From the NCBI GenBank assembly GCA_937898525.1, contig CALCBC010000036.1, forward strand, positions 1-56,433: a DNA stretch of 56,433 bases, in the 5' to 3' direction. Source of the DNA: an uncultured Sphingomonadales bacterium. Its GTDB lineage: Bacteria > Pseudomonadota > Alphaproteobacteria > Sphingomonadales > Sphingomonadaceae. The translations under genes and the position numbers were made by a program. Every line of letters begins with the position of its first letter. Within the stretch, counting starts at the first letter, position 1. Shown here piece by piece: positions 1 through 7,919 of this stretch. The notes beneath the pieces were generated by a model. It did not search any database, was not told the DNA's origin, and was given only the letters and a program-made list of their open reading frames with translations.

Positions 1-2
1 GC

Positions 3-854
3 TTCATCGGCAAGAACGATCTCGAGCTGCTGGCGGACAAGGATTTGGCTCGCACGGTCATGGAGAATGACCAGCGCATCATGGCCGCAGGCGCTCGATG
101 CCAGGTCGAGGAAGTTCTTCGGGGAGCCGATGGCACCACCTCGTACTGGCTGTCGACCAAGGCGCCGTTCACGGATGAAAATGGCGATGTCGTCGGGCTG
201 GTCGGCGTATCGATCGACGTCACCGAACGAAAGCGTCTCGAACGACGCGAGAAGCTTCTCGCGCAGGAAATCGAGCACCGGAACAAGAATCTCATGGGCG
301 TGGTGCAGAGCGTCGTTCGTCTCACACGGGCCGCGACGACCGAAGAGTTTCGCGAGAAGGTTGTCAGCCGTCTTGTCGCGCTGGGCCGGGCCCAAGGCGT
401 CCTGAAAGACGAGGCCCGAACAGATCTGGACTTGCGTGATCTCCTGCTTGCGGAAGTCGCCGCATACAATCGTGAAGGCGAGGAACGAGTGCGATTGTCG
501 GGCCCTCCGGTTCGCCTGGGTGCGGGCGCCGTGCAGCCGCTCACGATGGTGTTCCACGAACTGGCCACGAATGCGGCAAAATATGGCGCCTTCGCAGACC
601 CCTCCGGGACGCTCGAGGCAGTCTGGGACCTGTCTCGATCAAGCGAAGCCCGACTGGAAATCCAATGGCGAGAGACCAGGGCATCGCCTCTGGAAGCGCC
701 CAGCGAGCCGGGCTTCGGCTCGAAGCTGATCCGCGCCCTGGTGGAACAGCAGCTTCGCGGCAGCCTATCGACCAGGTGGGAGACCAGCGGCCTGCAGTGC
801 GTGCTGTCGATACCGCAGGATGCCGTCACGGCCGGCCTGCCCCTCCGGGATTGA
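3..854 (+). CDS. HWE-family sensor histidine kinase, 3' part (5' end outside window)
   Basis: The reading frame is open from the first bases, so the N-terminus lies outside the window. The visible part begins inside a PAS/PAC domain, whose end is marked by the VGVSIDVTERKR stretch. A histidine-kinase dimerisation segment follows, with the phospho-acceptor His in EHRNKN near base 276. The ATPase domain has an N-box-like FHELATNAAKYG. The EHRNKN box, the late WRE motif and the GFGSKLI turn are typical of the HWE/HisKA_2 class, common in alphaproteobacteria and often linked to light or general-stress signalling. No transmembrane segment is visible in this portion. The response regulator 297 nt downstream may be a partner, but HWE kinases are often orphans, so that pairing is inferred. 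Confidence 0.9.
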   Translation, partial: FIGKNDLELLADKDLARTVMENDQRIMAAGARCQVEEVLRGADGTTSYWLSTKAPFTDENGDVVGLVGVSIDVTERKRLERREKLLAQEIEHRNKNLMGVVQSVVRLTRAATTEEFREKVVSRLVALGRAQGVLKDEARTDLDLRDLLLAEVAAYNREGEERVRLSGPPVRLGAGAVQPLTMVFHELATNAAKYGAFADPSGTLEAVWDLSRSSEARLEIQWRETRASPLEAPSEPGFGSKLIRALVEQQLRGSLSTRWETSGLQCVLSIPQDAVTAGLPLRD

Positions 855-1089
855 AGGCCGCGAACCAGGGCGAGGAACTCCGCCTGACCGACTCGCCCCG
901 GCGCGGCCCGCCCGCAATCGCGAGTATCTCCGCCAGCGTGGCCTTCGCGCCGGGTGGCGAGACGCGCCCAGGCCCCATCGGGCGACCAGCATGAAGTCCT
1001 CGCCCCGCGGCGGCTTTCCGGACATTCCCGAACGAGTTCGACCGGGCCGCCAGCGCGGCGCCGACGCCGCCTCGGGCGGCTGCGTCATC

Positions 1090-1107
1090 GTCACATGTCG
1101 GTCACAT
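1090..1107 (+). promoter_or_regulatory. GTCACAT direct repeat, candidate OmpR/PhoB-type operator
   Basis: The heptamer GTCACAT occurs twice with a 4-nt spacer (GTCACAT GTCG GTCACAT), an 11-bp period matching one helical turn. That is the usual layout for OmpR/PhoB-family binding. It ends 44 nt before the start of the response regulator, so autoregulation is plausible. A further GTCAT lies 6 bp upstream of the first repeat. The rest of the 855-1151 gap shows no gene or hairpin that I can support. The binding protein is inferred. Confidence 0.4.
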
Positions 1108-1151
1108 CGGAGCGGCAAACCGGCGGCGGGGCCGCAAGGAGACCGTGCACG

Positions 1152-1826
1152 ATGAACCGGGTCACCATCCTGACGACGAACGCCGACGCCGCCCGGTTCG
1201 AGCCCCTGGTTCACGGCGACACCGCGTTCGCGTTCGATCTCCTGACCGCCGAGGGCCCGCGCCGGCTGGTCGAGGGGACGGTCTGGGCTTTCGTCGACTG
1301 GGTGATGGACGACCTGTCGGGGCTCGAAATGTGCCGCCGTCTGCGCGCCGACCCGCGGACGCGCGGCGCACACGTGACGATCGTGCTCGAGGCCGACGAC
1401 GGCGAGGATCGCCGCCGCGCACTCAGGGCCGGGGCCGACGACTACGCGATCGGCCCTCTCGACCGCCGAGCGATGCTCGACCGTGTCCTCGCATTGCACG
1501 GGGCCGAAGGTCAGCGCGGTTGCGCGCAGGCGTTCGAGGTCGGCCCGCTGCAGATCAACGTCGCGGGCGAGCAGGCGCGCTGGCACGGCAGGCTGATCGC
1601 GCTGCGTCCCAATGAGTTCCGCGTGCTGCGCTTCATGGCCGAGAACGCCAACCGCGTGCTGTCGCGGCAGGAGCTGGTCCATGCGCTCGGCAAGGGCGGC
1701 GACCCCGAGTACCTGCGCACGGTCGACGTGTGGATCAAGCGGCTCCGTTCGGCGCTGCGGGGCGCAGGCGCAGCCGGCGTGCTGCGCACGGTCCATGGAA
1801 AAGGATACGTGCTCGACCTGCCGTGA
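1152..1826 (+). CDS. OmpR/PhoB-family response regulator with degenerate receiver domain
   Basis: This is a 224-residue DNA-binding regulator. The ATG at 1152 is chosen because AAGGAG precedes it; an upstream in-frame extension has no such site. Residues 1-115 align with a receiver domain, and residues 125-224 form a winged-helix domain with the typical RPNEFRVLRFMAEN and TVHGKGYVL elements. The presumed phospho-acceptor Asp49 (FVDWVMDD) is present. The N-terminal acidic pocket is replaced by TTNAD, the conserved Thr/Ser is Glu80, and the conserved Lys is Gly101 (IGPLD). These losses suggest that canonical phosphorylation switching is weakened or absent. The downstream TonB receptor gene is convergent with a gap of only 25 nt. 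Confidence 0.9.
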   Translation: MNRVTILTTNADAARFEPLVHGDTAFAFDLLTAEGPRRLVEGTVWAFVDWVMDDLSGLEMCRRLRADPRTRGAHVTIVLEADDGEDRRRALRAGADDYAIGPLDRRAMLDRVLALHGAEGQRGCAQAFEVGPLQINVAGEQARWHGRLIALRPNEFRVLRFMAENANRVLSRQELVHALGKGGDPEYLRTVDVWIKRLRSALRGAGAAGVLRTVHGKGYVLDLP

Positions 1827-1851
1827 GCGCGAAGGCCACGCGTCGGCCCGA

Positions 1852-4506
1852 TCAGAACGTCACCGAGATCGACCCGGCGATCGTCGTGCCGACGTCGTAG
1901 GTGTTGATCTCGACCCGATTGTCGCCGGCGCGCTGGAACTCCTCGTGCCCGCGCCCGAAGATGTTGCGCACCTCCAGCTTGCCCTCCATCGCCCGGCCAA
2001 ACAGCGTGAACCCTTCGCGCATGACGAAATCGAGCCGGAAGCCGGGATCCTCGACGATGTCGGGCTGCGGCGGCGTCCCGTTGAGGCCGCGACTGATCAC
2101 GCGCTCGCTCGCATAGGTCAGCAGCAGCGTCTGCTGCGACAGCCGCTCGCGGCTTTCGAGCCCGACCTGGAGGTTGACGAGGTGGTCCGACTGGCCGGTG
2201 AGCGGCGAACCGTCGCGGAAGAAGTCGCTCGCGCGGGTCGACGAGGAAGCGAACACCGCCACGGGCTCGTCGGGTCCGACCTTCAGCTCCGACTTGGTGT
2301 AGGTGTAGTTGCCAACCACCACGAGCCGCCGGTCGGCCGGCAGGAACGGCAGGTCGACGTACTTCGTCCCCTCCAGCTCGAAGCCGTAGAGACGCGCCTC
2401 GGGCGCGTTGGCATAGCTCGTGGTGAGCAGGCCGCTGAACTGGGTCACGAAGGATTCGATCGGATTGTCGATCTTCTTGTAGAACACCGCGCCCGACAGC
2501 CGCTGCTCGGGCGCGAAGTACCATTCGACGCGCGCCTCGCCGTTGACGAGCTCGCTGTCGGCAAGCAGCGGATTGCCGAGGTACTGGCGGTTGCTCTCCG
2601 GGTCGAAATACGGCTGGTAGATCAGCTCGCGGAACTGCGGCCGGGCGATCGTCTTCGAACCGTTCAGGCGGAACTGCACGTCGGGCGCGAACTGCCAGGT
2701 CAGCGTTGCCGCCGGAAGCCAGTATTCGTTCTCGAGCAGCGTGCCCGCGGTCGAGCCGCTCGGCTCGTTGAACACCTGGATCGGGGTCACTTCCTGCCGC
2801 GCCGCCTCGAAGCGGACGCCGGCATCGAGGCTGAGGCCCGGGACGAATTCGAGGTTGAGCTTGGCGTAGCCCGCGTAGGTCTCCAGCCCGGCCAGGAACG
2901 CGGGCGTGCTCTCGTCCTCCTCGATCAGCCCGATGCCGTAGAAGTCTACCACGCTCGGCTGGAGCAGCAGGTCGGGGCGGAAGAGGCCGACCGCGGGCTC
3001 GAACGTTGGCGGCGCATCGAACAGGAAGGCGCGGCGCGAGCTCGTCCGGCTGGTGTCTGAAAAGGCGCCGCCGACCGTGCCGACCACGCCGTCGGCGATC
3101 TCGACGACGACATCGACACCCCCGGACCACAGGTCCTCCTCGAGGTTGGAGAATGCGATGTCGCCACTCCCGGTCGAACGGTTGAGCCGGTTGATGAAAT
3201 ACGCGCCGAACGGGTCGGCCTCGACGTTGGTGCGGACGTACTCGAACGACAGCTCGTAGGGCGCCTCGCGTTGCGAATTGGCGTAGCCGGCTCGCAGGTC
3301 GAGGTTCCACCCGTCGGCAAGCTCGACTTCGCCGACCAGCTGCGTGTCGATCAGCTGGCGCTCGTACCAAGCGGTATCCTGCTGCAGGAAGGTGGCCGTG
3401 CCCTGATCCTTCGTGCCCTGGGCGAGCCGCGTGAGCTTGATCGTGTCGCGAATGAACAGGTTCGTCCAGCGCACCGTGTGCGGCCCCCATTCGAGCCCGA
3501 GCCCGAGGATGCCGTTGACCACGATGCGCTGGTCGGTGGTGACGCGGCGATAGTCGGAATCGATCGTCGATACGTCGGCGCTCAGCGAAGTCTGCTGGAT
3601 CGCGTCGCGGCTCAGGTAGCGGTTCGAGTAGCCGCCGCCCACGATCAGCCCGAGCTCCCCGTCGCCGACCGCGAACGCGTCGCCAGCCGAGAACGAGGCC
3701 GAGACGTTGGCCGGCATATGGTCGTAGCGCTGCACGATCGCGTTGCGCCCGTTGACCAGTTCGCGTGCAATCGCCGTGGTGTCGACGTTGCCGCCGCTGA
3801 TCCGCTCGCCGCTGGCGAAGAAGCTGGCCAGCGCCGGCGGAATGTCGCGCTGGCCGTTGTCGAACCCGGTCCAGTCGGTCTTGCTGCCGTAGTACGAGTA
3901 GCCGAGCTGACCGGTCGTTTCCGTGTCCCACGAACCGCCGACGGTCAGGGTGAGGAACCCCTCGTCCGGCGTCGCCTTGGTGGTCAGGTTGATCACCCCG
4001 CCGCCAAACTCGCCGGGATAGTTGACCGAATAGCTCTTCTGCACGAGCGAGGAGGCCATCAGGCCGGTCGGGAACAGGTCGAGCGGGACCACACGGCGCA
4101 GCGGTTCGGGGCTCGGCAGCGGGGAGCCATTGAGCATCGCGAGCGAATAGCGGTCGCCGAGGCCGCGGACGTATACGAATCCGGAGCCGACCACGCTGAG
4201 GCCCGTGACGCGGCCCAGGGCGCCGGCGATGTTGCCCTCGCCGGTCCGCGCGATCTGCTCGCTCGAAAGGACTGAAAGCACCTGGCTCGAACTGCGCGTC
4301 GGATCGCGATTGATCCGGCCGGTGACGAAGATCACGTCGCCGCCGGGAACCGAGACGTCCTCGCCGTCGCGCGTCGGCTCGCCGCCGTCCTCCGGCTCCG
4401 GCGCCGCCGCCGCGACAGCTTCCGAGTCGACTTCCTGCGCCAGCGCCGGGTGCGTCAGTGCGGTCGAGAGCAGGAGCAGCCCCGCCAGCCGCTTGCCAGT
4501 CATCAT
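1852..4506 (-). CDS. TonB-dependent outer-membrane receptor
   Basis: This is an 884-residue receptor. The MMTGK start at 4506 is chosen because it gives a clean signal peptide (RLAGLLLLSTALTHPALAQ) and is preceded by GAGGGG. A plug domain follows at about residues 50-190, with RDPTRSSSQVLSVLSSEQI and a GxGxVYVRGLGDRY element. The rest is a long beta-barrel ending in an aromatic residue (SISVTF), as needed for BAM-dependent insertion. The gene lies downstream of a surface lipoprotein on the same strand, a layout resembling receptor/lipoprotein uptake pairs. The substrate cannot be read from sequence. Nearby Pho-box-like elements and the adjacent polyphosphate genes make a phosphorus-containing ligand a possibility, not a conclusion. 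Confidence 0.9.
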   Translation of the reverse strand: MMTGKRLAGLLLLSTALTHPALAQEVDSEAVAAAAPEPEDGGEPTRDGEDVSVPGGDVIFVTGRINRDPTRSSSQVLSVLSSEQIARTGEGNIAGALGRVTGLSVVGSGFVYVRGLGDRYSLAMLNGSPLPSPEPLRRVVPLDLFPTGLMASSLVQKSYSVNYPGEFGGGVINLTTKATPDEGFLTLTVGGSWDTETTGQLGYSYYGSKTDWTGFDNGQRDIPPALASFFASGERISGGNVDTTAIARELVNGRNAIVQRYDHMPANVSASFSAGDAFAVGDGELGLIVGGGYSNRYLSRDAIQQTSLSADVSTIDSDYRRVTTDQRIVVNGILGLGLEWGPHTVRWTNLFIRDTIKLTRLAQGTKDQGTATFLQQDTAWYERQLIDTQLVGEVELADGWNLDLRAGYANSQREAPYELSFEYVRTNVEADPFGAYFINRLNRSTGSGDIAFSNLEEDLWSGGVDVVVEIADGVVGTVGGAFSDTSRTSSRRAFLFDAPPTFEPAVGLFRPDLLLQPSVVDFYGIGLIEEDESTPAFLAGLETYAGYAKLNLEFVPGLSLDAGVRFEAARQEVTPIQVFNEPSGSTAGTLLENEYWLPAATLTWQFAPDVQFRLNGSKTIARPQFRELIYQPYFDPESNRQYLGNPLLADSELVNGEARVEWYFAPEQRLSGAVFYKKIDNPIESFVTQFSGLLTTSYANAPEARLYGFELEGTKYVDLPFLPADRRLVVVGNYTYTKSELKVGPDEPVAVFASSSTRASDFFRDGSPLTGQSDHLVNLQVGLESRERLSQQTLLLTYASERVISRGLNGTPPQPDIVEDPGFRLDFVMREGFTLFGRAMEGKLEVRNIFGRGHEEFQRAGDNRVEINTYDVGTTIAGSISVTF

Positions 4507-4567
4507 TATGCGGACCCCCTCATGGTACGGTCTTGAAGCTTCGTCCGGACTGACCCGAAACGGCGAA

Positions 4568-4594
4568 GGGAGCGCGTCTCGCGGGCGCGCTCCC
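4568..4594 (-). terminator. Intercistronic hairpin between lipoprotein and TonB receptor
   Basis: GGGAGCGCG at 4568-4576 pairs perfectly with CGCGCTCCC at 4586-4594 around a 9-nt loop. It begins 11 nt after the lipoprotein stop and lies upstream of the receptor start. There is no strong U-tract on the minus strand, so it may be an attenuator or an mRNA-stability element rather than a full terminator. Confidence 0.5.
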
Positions 4595-4604
4595 TCGGCG
4601 GACA

Positions 4605-6215
4605 TCAGGAGAAGACCGGCACCGCGGTGCAGCTACCGGTGTTGTCGTTGCCGAAGTTCGCGTAGGCGCTGTTGCAGGTCCACTGCCTGAACCAGGTCGC
4701 CGACGCATTCTGTACCGCGCCGATGTAGCTCGTCGTGTCGAAGAACGACGACAGCGTGGCGGCATCGAATGCCGGCACGCCGGTCTCGTTCGCGCCGTTG
4801 ACGAAAAGGTTCGTCAGCGTGCTGGTCAGCGCGTCGTTGTTGTTGTTCCCTCCAGAGCCGAACGCGGTCGCGACGTCGGCCGCGGTATAGCTGCCGCTGC
4901 CGATGTACTTCGTCCCGTTGCACGTCAGCGCGACCGAGCGCGCGGTCAGCGTCGCCGCGTTGGAGCCGCCCGAGCCGTTCATGCGGATGCACTCGTTGTT
5001 CGGCGAGACGATCATCCCGTTGACCAGCGTCGTGTCCGAATTGCCACGGAAGAGCGCCGAGGCCTGGTCGTTGGCCTCGTTGTTGGCGCTCGTGTTCGCC
5101 TGGATCGCGGTGAAGTTGGCGATGCGCAGGCGCGTGCGCGGAGCGTCCGTCTCGTTGCTGTTGCTGTCGATCTCGAATAGCGCATCGCCGAGACCCGGGC
5201 GCTGGATCAGCAGCGCGTGCTGCACGTCGACCCTGGCGCCGGTGTCGACGTCGAGGCTGTCGTCGTCGGCACCGGTGGCGATGAAGTACTTGAGGCCGAA
5301 CTGGCCGCCGAAAAACTCGGCGCCGTCGTCCGAGCTGTTGTGGCTCTGGATGTGGTCGAGCTGGGTGCCGCTGCCGACCGCCTCGGCGGTCAGCGCCTGG
5401 AGCTCGACATTGGCGCCGAGCACGAAGCCCGAATAGCGGATCTGGACGTAGCTCATCCGCCCGGCGTTGTAGGTGTCGTCGAGCCCACCGAACCGCGCGG
5501 GATCGGGCGCGCCCTCAGTCTGCCGTTCGCAGGTGTTGCCGGCGACGGTGCCGGTCGTGCAGTCGGTCGTGCGCGCCCGCCCCATCAGGACGACGCCACC
5601 CCACTGGCCCTGCGAACTGTCGGTGTTGAGCCCGAGGATGTTGTCGCGGCTGGTAAACACGATCGGATGCGTCGGCGTGCCGACCGCGGTGATGCGGTTG
5701 CCGCGGTTGACCGCGAGCCACGACTGGCCCGTGCCGCCGAACAGGATCACGCCGGGCTCGATCGTCAGGTTGACGTTGGTGTCGGAGGTCATCGGCTGGG
5801 CGACCGGACACGCCACTGTCGAGGTGGTGTGCGGCGCCGCCGCACTCGGGGCCGTGAAACCGCCGTCGCAACCGACGTCGACGCGGCCGTTGAGCTCGTA
5901 CAGCAGGCCGGGCACGCGCGGCAGCGTGATCGAGGTGCGGATGACCCGCGGCAGCGTGCACACGCGCCAGGTCCCTTCGGGGCCGGTGATCGTTCCCGAA
6001 TCCGTGAGGCCCTGCGGGTCCTCGATCGTCGGGCATCCCGCCGCCGGGGCGACCACCGCCGGGCCCGTGGGGGTCGGAGTCGGCGCCGGAGTCGGGGCGG
6101 GGTTGTTGATGGTGATGTTCCCGCCGGTGCCAGGCGAAGCGATATCATCGGGACCGCAAGCGGCGAGCGCCAGCACACTGCAGCCAAGTACGAGCGAGCG
6201 AGAAAGATGAGTCAC
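4605..6215 (-). CDS. Putative outer-membrane lipoprotein, beta-helix-like, partner of TonB receptor
   Basis: The 536-residue product starts at the GTG at 6215. This gives a short signal peptide with lipobox LALAAC at about residues 16-21, and GAGGGG lies upstream. A Pro/Thr linker (PAPTPAPTPTPTGP) follows, then a long region rich in Asn, Gly and Thr. Elements such as NLTIEPGVILFG and GTPTHPIVFTSRD resemble right-handed beta-helix surface proteins. I do not recognise an enzymatic active site. It precedes the TonB receptor on the same strand, separated by a hairpin. By analogy with receptor/lipoprotein pairs it could bind substrate or cap the receptor at the cell surface, but this is inferred. 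Confidence 0.75.
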   Translation of the reverse strand: MTHLSRSLVLGCSVLALAACGPDDIASPGTGGNITINNPAPTPAPTPTPTGPAVVAPAAGCPTIEDPQGLTDSGTITGPEGTWRVCTLPRVIRTSITLPRVPGLLYELNGRVDVGCDGGFTAPSAAAPHTTSTVACPVAQPMTSDTNVNLTIEPGVILFGGTGQSWLAVNRGNRITAVGTPTHPIVFTSRDNILGLNTDSSQGQWGGVVLMGRARTTDCTTGTVAGNTCERQTEGAPDPARFGGLDDTYNAGRMSYVQIRYSGFVLGANVELQALTAEAVGSGTQLDHIQSHNSSDDGAEFFGGQFGLKYFIATGADDDSLDVDTGARVDVQHALLIQRPGLGDALFEIDSNSNETDAPRTRLRIANFTAIQANTSANNEANDQASALFRGNSDTTLVNGMIVSPNNECIRMNGSGGSNAATLTARSVALTCNGTKYIGSGSYTAADVATAFGSGGNNNNDALTSTLTNLFVNGANETGVPAFDAATLSSFFDTTSYIGAVQNASATWFRQWTCNSAYANFGNDNTGSCTAVPVFS

Positions 6216-6290
6216 GGCGAACGGTCCCCTCAAAACCGAGAATCGGATGGCGCGAACTTTGGATCGCAGCGCCCCGCCTAGGGCCGTGGC

Positions 6291-6308
6291 GTGACAGTTT
6301 CTTTTCAG
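6291..6308 (-). promoter_or_regulatory. Pho-box-like element upstream of the lipoprotein gene
   Basis: On the minus strand this reads CTGAAAAGAAACTGTCAC, a 7-4-7 arrangement with one exact CTGTCAC half-site. Against the textbook E. coli Pho box (CTGTCAT-N4-CTGTCAC) I count 13 of 18 matches by eye. It lies about 75 nt upstream of the GTG start. The run CTGTCACGCCA recurs in the element at 6931. The function is inferred. Confidence 0.35.
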
Positions 6309-6349
6309 TCTTGTCCTTTTGTGAATTTGTCCAATGCGTGTTCCCGATA

Positions 6350-6401
6350 TGACAATTGCGTCATTCGACAGATGACGTTTCACTATTGTGACAATGCGTC
6401 A
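6350..6401. promoter_or_regulatory. Cluster of TGAC/GTCA half-sites in divergent promoter region
   Basis: The AT-richer divergent intergenic stretch contains TGACA-N5-GTCA (6350-6363) and TGACA-N4-GTCA (6389-6401) dyads. A CGTCAT-N7-ATGACG inverted pair sits between them. Such stacking of related half-sites suggests an operator serving the leftward lipoprotein/receptor genes, the rightward TPR gene, or both. The binding protein is unknown. Confidence 0.3.
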
Positions 6402-6470
6402 TTTTTATTGCAGCTTGCCCACGCACTCTTCATCTTCCGGCTTACGGAATCATCGACCAGGAGAGATGCC

Positions 6471-6854
6471 ATGTCCGCCGCCCTTGTCCTGACCGCCCTC
6501 GTCACCGCGGCGCCGCTGACCTCGACTCCGGGTGCCGAACCGCCGGCCGCGGAGCAACGGGACGTCGCCTACGAAGAGATCGCCGAGGGGCGAACGGCCG
6601 AGGCGATTCGCGCGCTCGAGGCACGGCTTGAAGGCCATCCGGGCGATCCGGCGCTGCTGATCAATCTCGGCGCCGCCTACGCGCGCGAGGGTGACGCCGG
6701 GCGGGCCGAGACCGCGCTGCGGGCGGCGATCGGCAGCAACACGCGCTACGACGTAGAACTGAGCGACGGCACCTGGGACGATTCCCGCCACGCTGCCAGG
6801 CGGGCTCTCGTGCAGCTGCAGGGCCGTTCGCAGCTGGCCGCGCTCGACCACTGA
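6471..6854 (+). CDS. Small TPR-containing exported protein
   Basis: This 127-residue protein has a short hydrophobic N-terminus (MSAALVLTALVTAAPL), probably a signal peptide. A tetratricopeptide-like helical region follows at about residues 35-90, with AYEEIAEGRTAEAIRALEARL and LINLGAAYAREGDAGRAETALR motifs. The ATG at 6471 has AGGAGA about 7 nt upstream. It is divergent from the lipoprotein/TonB receptor pair and shares their promoter region, so it may be an accessory periplasmic scaffold for that system. TPR proteins bind partner proteins, and the partner here is unknown. Confidence 0.75.
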   Translation: MSAALVLTALVTAAPLTSTPGAEPPAAEQRDVAYEEIAEGRTAEAIRALEARLEGHPGDPALLINLGAAYAREGDAGRAETALRAAIGSNTRYDVELSDGTWDDSRHAARRALVQLQGRSQLAALDH

Positions 6855-6930
6855 CCCTCCGCCCTCGGGCCGGGGCGCCTCGCCGCTCCAGGTCTTTGAT
6901 TGGCCCTCCGGACGACACATAACCGCGCGA

Positions 6931-6948
6931 CTGTCACGCCAGTGTCAT
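6931..6948 (+). promoter_or_regulatory. Pho-box-like direct repeat upstream of virB1-ppx operon
   Basis: CTGTCACGCCAGTGTCAT consists of two heptamers (CTGTCAC and GTGTCAT) separated by 4 nt, with an 11-bp period. Twelve of the 14 repeat positions match the textbook PhoB box, although the spacer is GC-rich rather than AT-rich. It lies 34 nt upstream of the virB1 start and is the only clear element before the ten-gene run that ends in ppk and ppx. PhoB control of polyphosphate genes is known in other bacteria; here it is inferred. Confidence 0.45.
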
Positions 6949-6982
6949 TTCGGGTAAGCAAGGCCCGGAAACTGGAGGGTCG

Positions 6983-7615
6983 ATGATTCTGCGTGCCTCA
7001 ACAGCCGTCGCTTTCCTGGCGCTTGGCGTGCTCGCCGCGGTGCCGGCGCAGGCCGACGTGCTCGAGGTGGGCTCAGGCGGCGAGGCGCGGTGGATTTCGG
7101 GCCCGCTGGCGGTGCAGCCGGCCGCCGGGACCGCGCCGACTGCGCTCGCCGAAGTGCCGCCGGAGGCCGCGATCGTGCCCGAATACGCGGTCGCCGATCC
7201 CGTGCGCCACGCTGGCGCCGTCCCCGCCCCTTATTCCGCCAAGATCGCCGAGCTCGCCGCGCGGTACGACCTCAGCCCGGCGCTGCTCGAGGCCGTCGTG
7301 TGGCAGGAGAGCCGCTGGCGCCCCTCGGCCGTCTCGCCGGCGGGAGCGCGCGGCCTGGCCCAGCTGATGCCCGGGACAGCGCGCGAGCTGGGCGTGAACC
7401 CGGATGACCCCTACGCCAATCTCGAAGGCGGCGCGCGGTACCTGCGCGAGCAGCTCGACCGGTTCGACGGCGACCTCGAGAAGGCGCTCGCCGCCTACAA
7501 CGCCGGGCCCGGCCGCGTAATCAGCGCGGGCGGCATCCCGCGCATTCGCGAAACACAGACTTATGTCGCCGCGGTCATGGGGCGACTGTCCAACCATTCC
7601 CGGAGTCCCGAGTAG
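6983..7615 (+). CDS. virB1: VirB1-like lytic transglycosylase
   Basis: This 210-residue periplasmic muramidase starts at the ATG at 6983, with GGAGG just upstream. It has a signal peptide (AVAFLALGVLAAVPAQA) and an SLT/Goose-type domain at about residues 88-200. The catalytic Glu109 lies in WQESRW, followed by GARGLAQLMPGTA and AAYNAGPGRV, which are diagnostic. In type IV secretion this enzyme opens the murein layer locally for assembly. It is the first gene of the virB-ppk-ppx run and its stop codon abuts the next start directly. Confidence 0.92.
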   Translation: MILRASTAVAFLALGVLAAVPAQADVLEVGSGGEARWISGPLAVQPAAGTAPTALAEVPPEAAIVPEYAVADPVRHAGAVPAPYSAKIAELAARYDLSPALLEAVVWQESRWRPSAVSPAGARGLAQLMPGTARELGVNPDDPYANLEGGARYLREQLDRFDGDLEKALAAYNAGPGRVISAGGIPRIRETQTYVAAVMGRLSNHSRSPE

Positions 7616-7915
7616 ATGCGTTTGCCTGCCCGTATCGCTGCAGCCGCAGCGCTGCTCCTTCCCGCCACCGCGCAGGCGCAGTCCGACCCGGCCGGCTCGG
7701 GCCCCATCGTCGCCGCGCTGGCCTGGCTCCAGGGCACGCTGCTCGGCACCGTCGCTACGGCGGTCGCGGTCATGGCGGTCGCCGCGGTCGGCTTCATGAT
7801 GCTGACCGGGCGGATGAACTGGCGCTTCGGCGCAACCGTGATCATCGGCTGCTTCATCCTGTTCGGCGCCGCCTCGATCGTCGCCGGCATCCAGTCCGCC
7901 GCGGCGGTGGGCTGA
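7616..7915 (+). CDS. virB2: VirB2/TrbC-type pilin
   Basis: The 99-residue product has a cleavable signal peptide ending in ATAQAQ at about residue 22. Two hydrophobic helices follow (about 33-58 and 70-95), separated by a short basic loop (TGRMNWRFG). This is the VirB2/TrbC pilin architecture. The ATG follows the virB1 stop with no gap. It would form the pilus or secretion-channel subunit. Position, length and topology support the call; sequence conservation in this family is low. Confidence 0.85.
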   Translation: MRLPARIAAAAALLLPATAQAQSDPAGSGPIVAALAWLQGTLLGTVATAVAVMAVAAVGFMMLTGRMNWRFGATVIIGCFILFGAASIVAGIQSAAAVG

Positions 7916-7919
7916 CGCG

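Noticed and set aside
1152..1826. Considered as the true PhoB
   Set aside because: Key receiver residues are missing and no phoR, pst or phoU gene is adjacent, so only family level is supported.
3271..4275. 334-codon plus-strand frame inside the TonB receptor gene
   Set aside because: It lies wholly within a receptor with intact plug and barrel motifs on the other strand, so it is a shadow frame.
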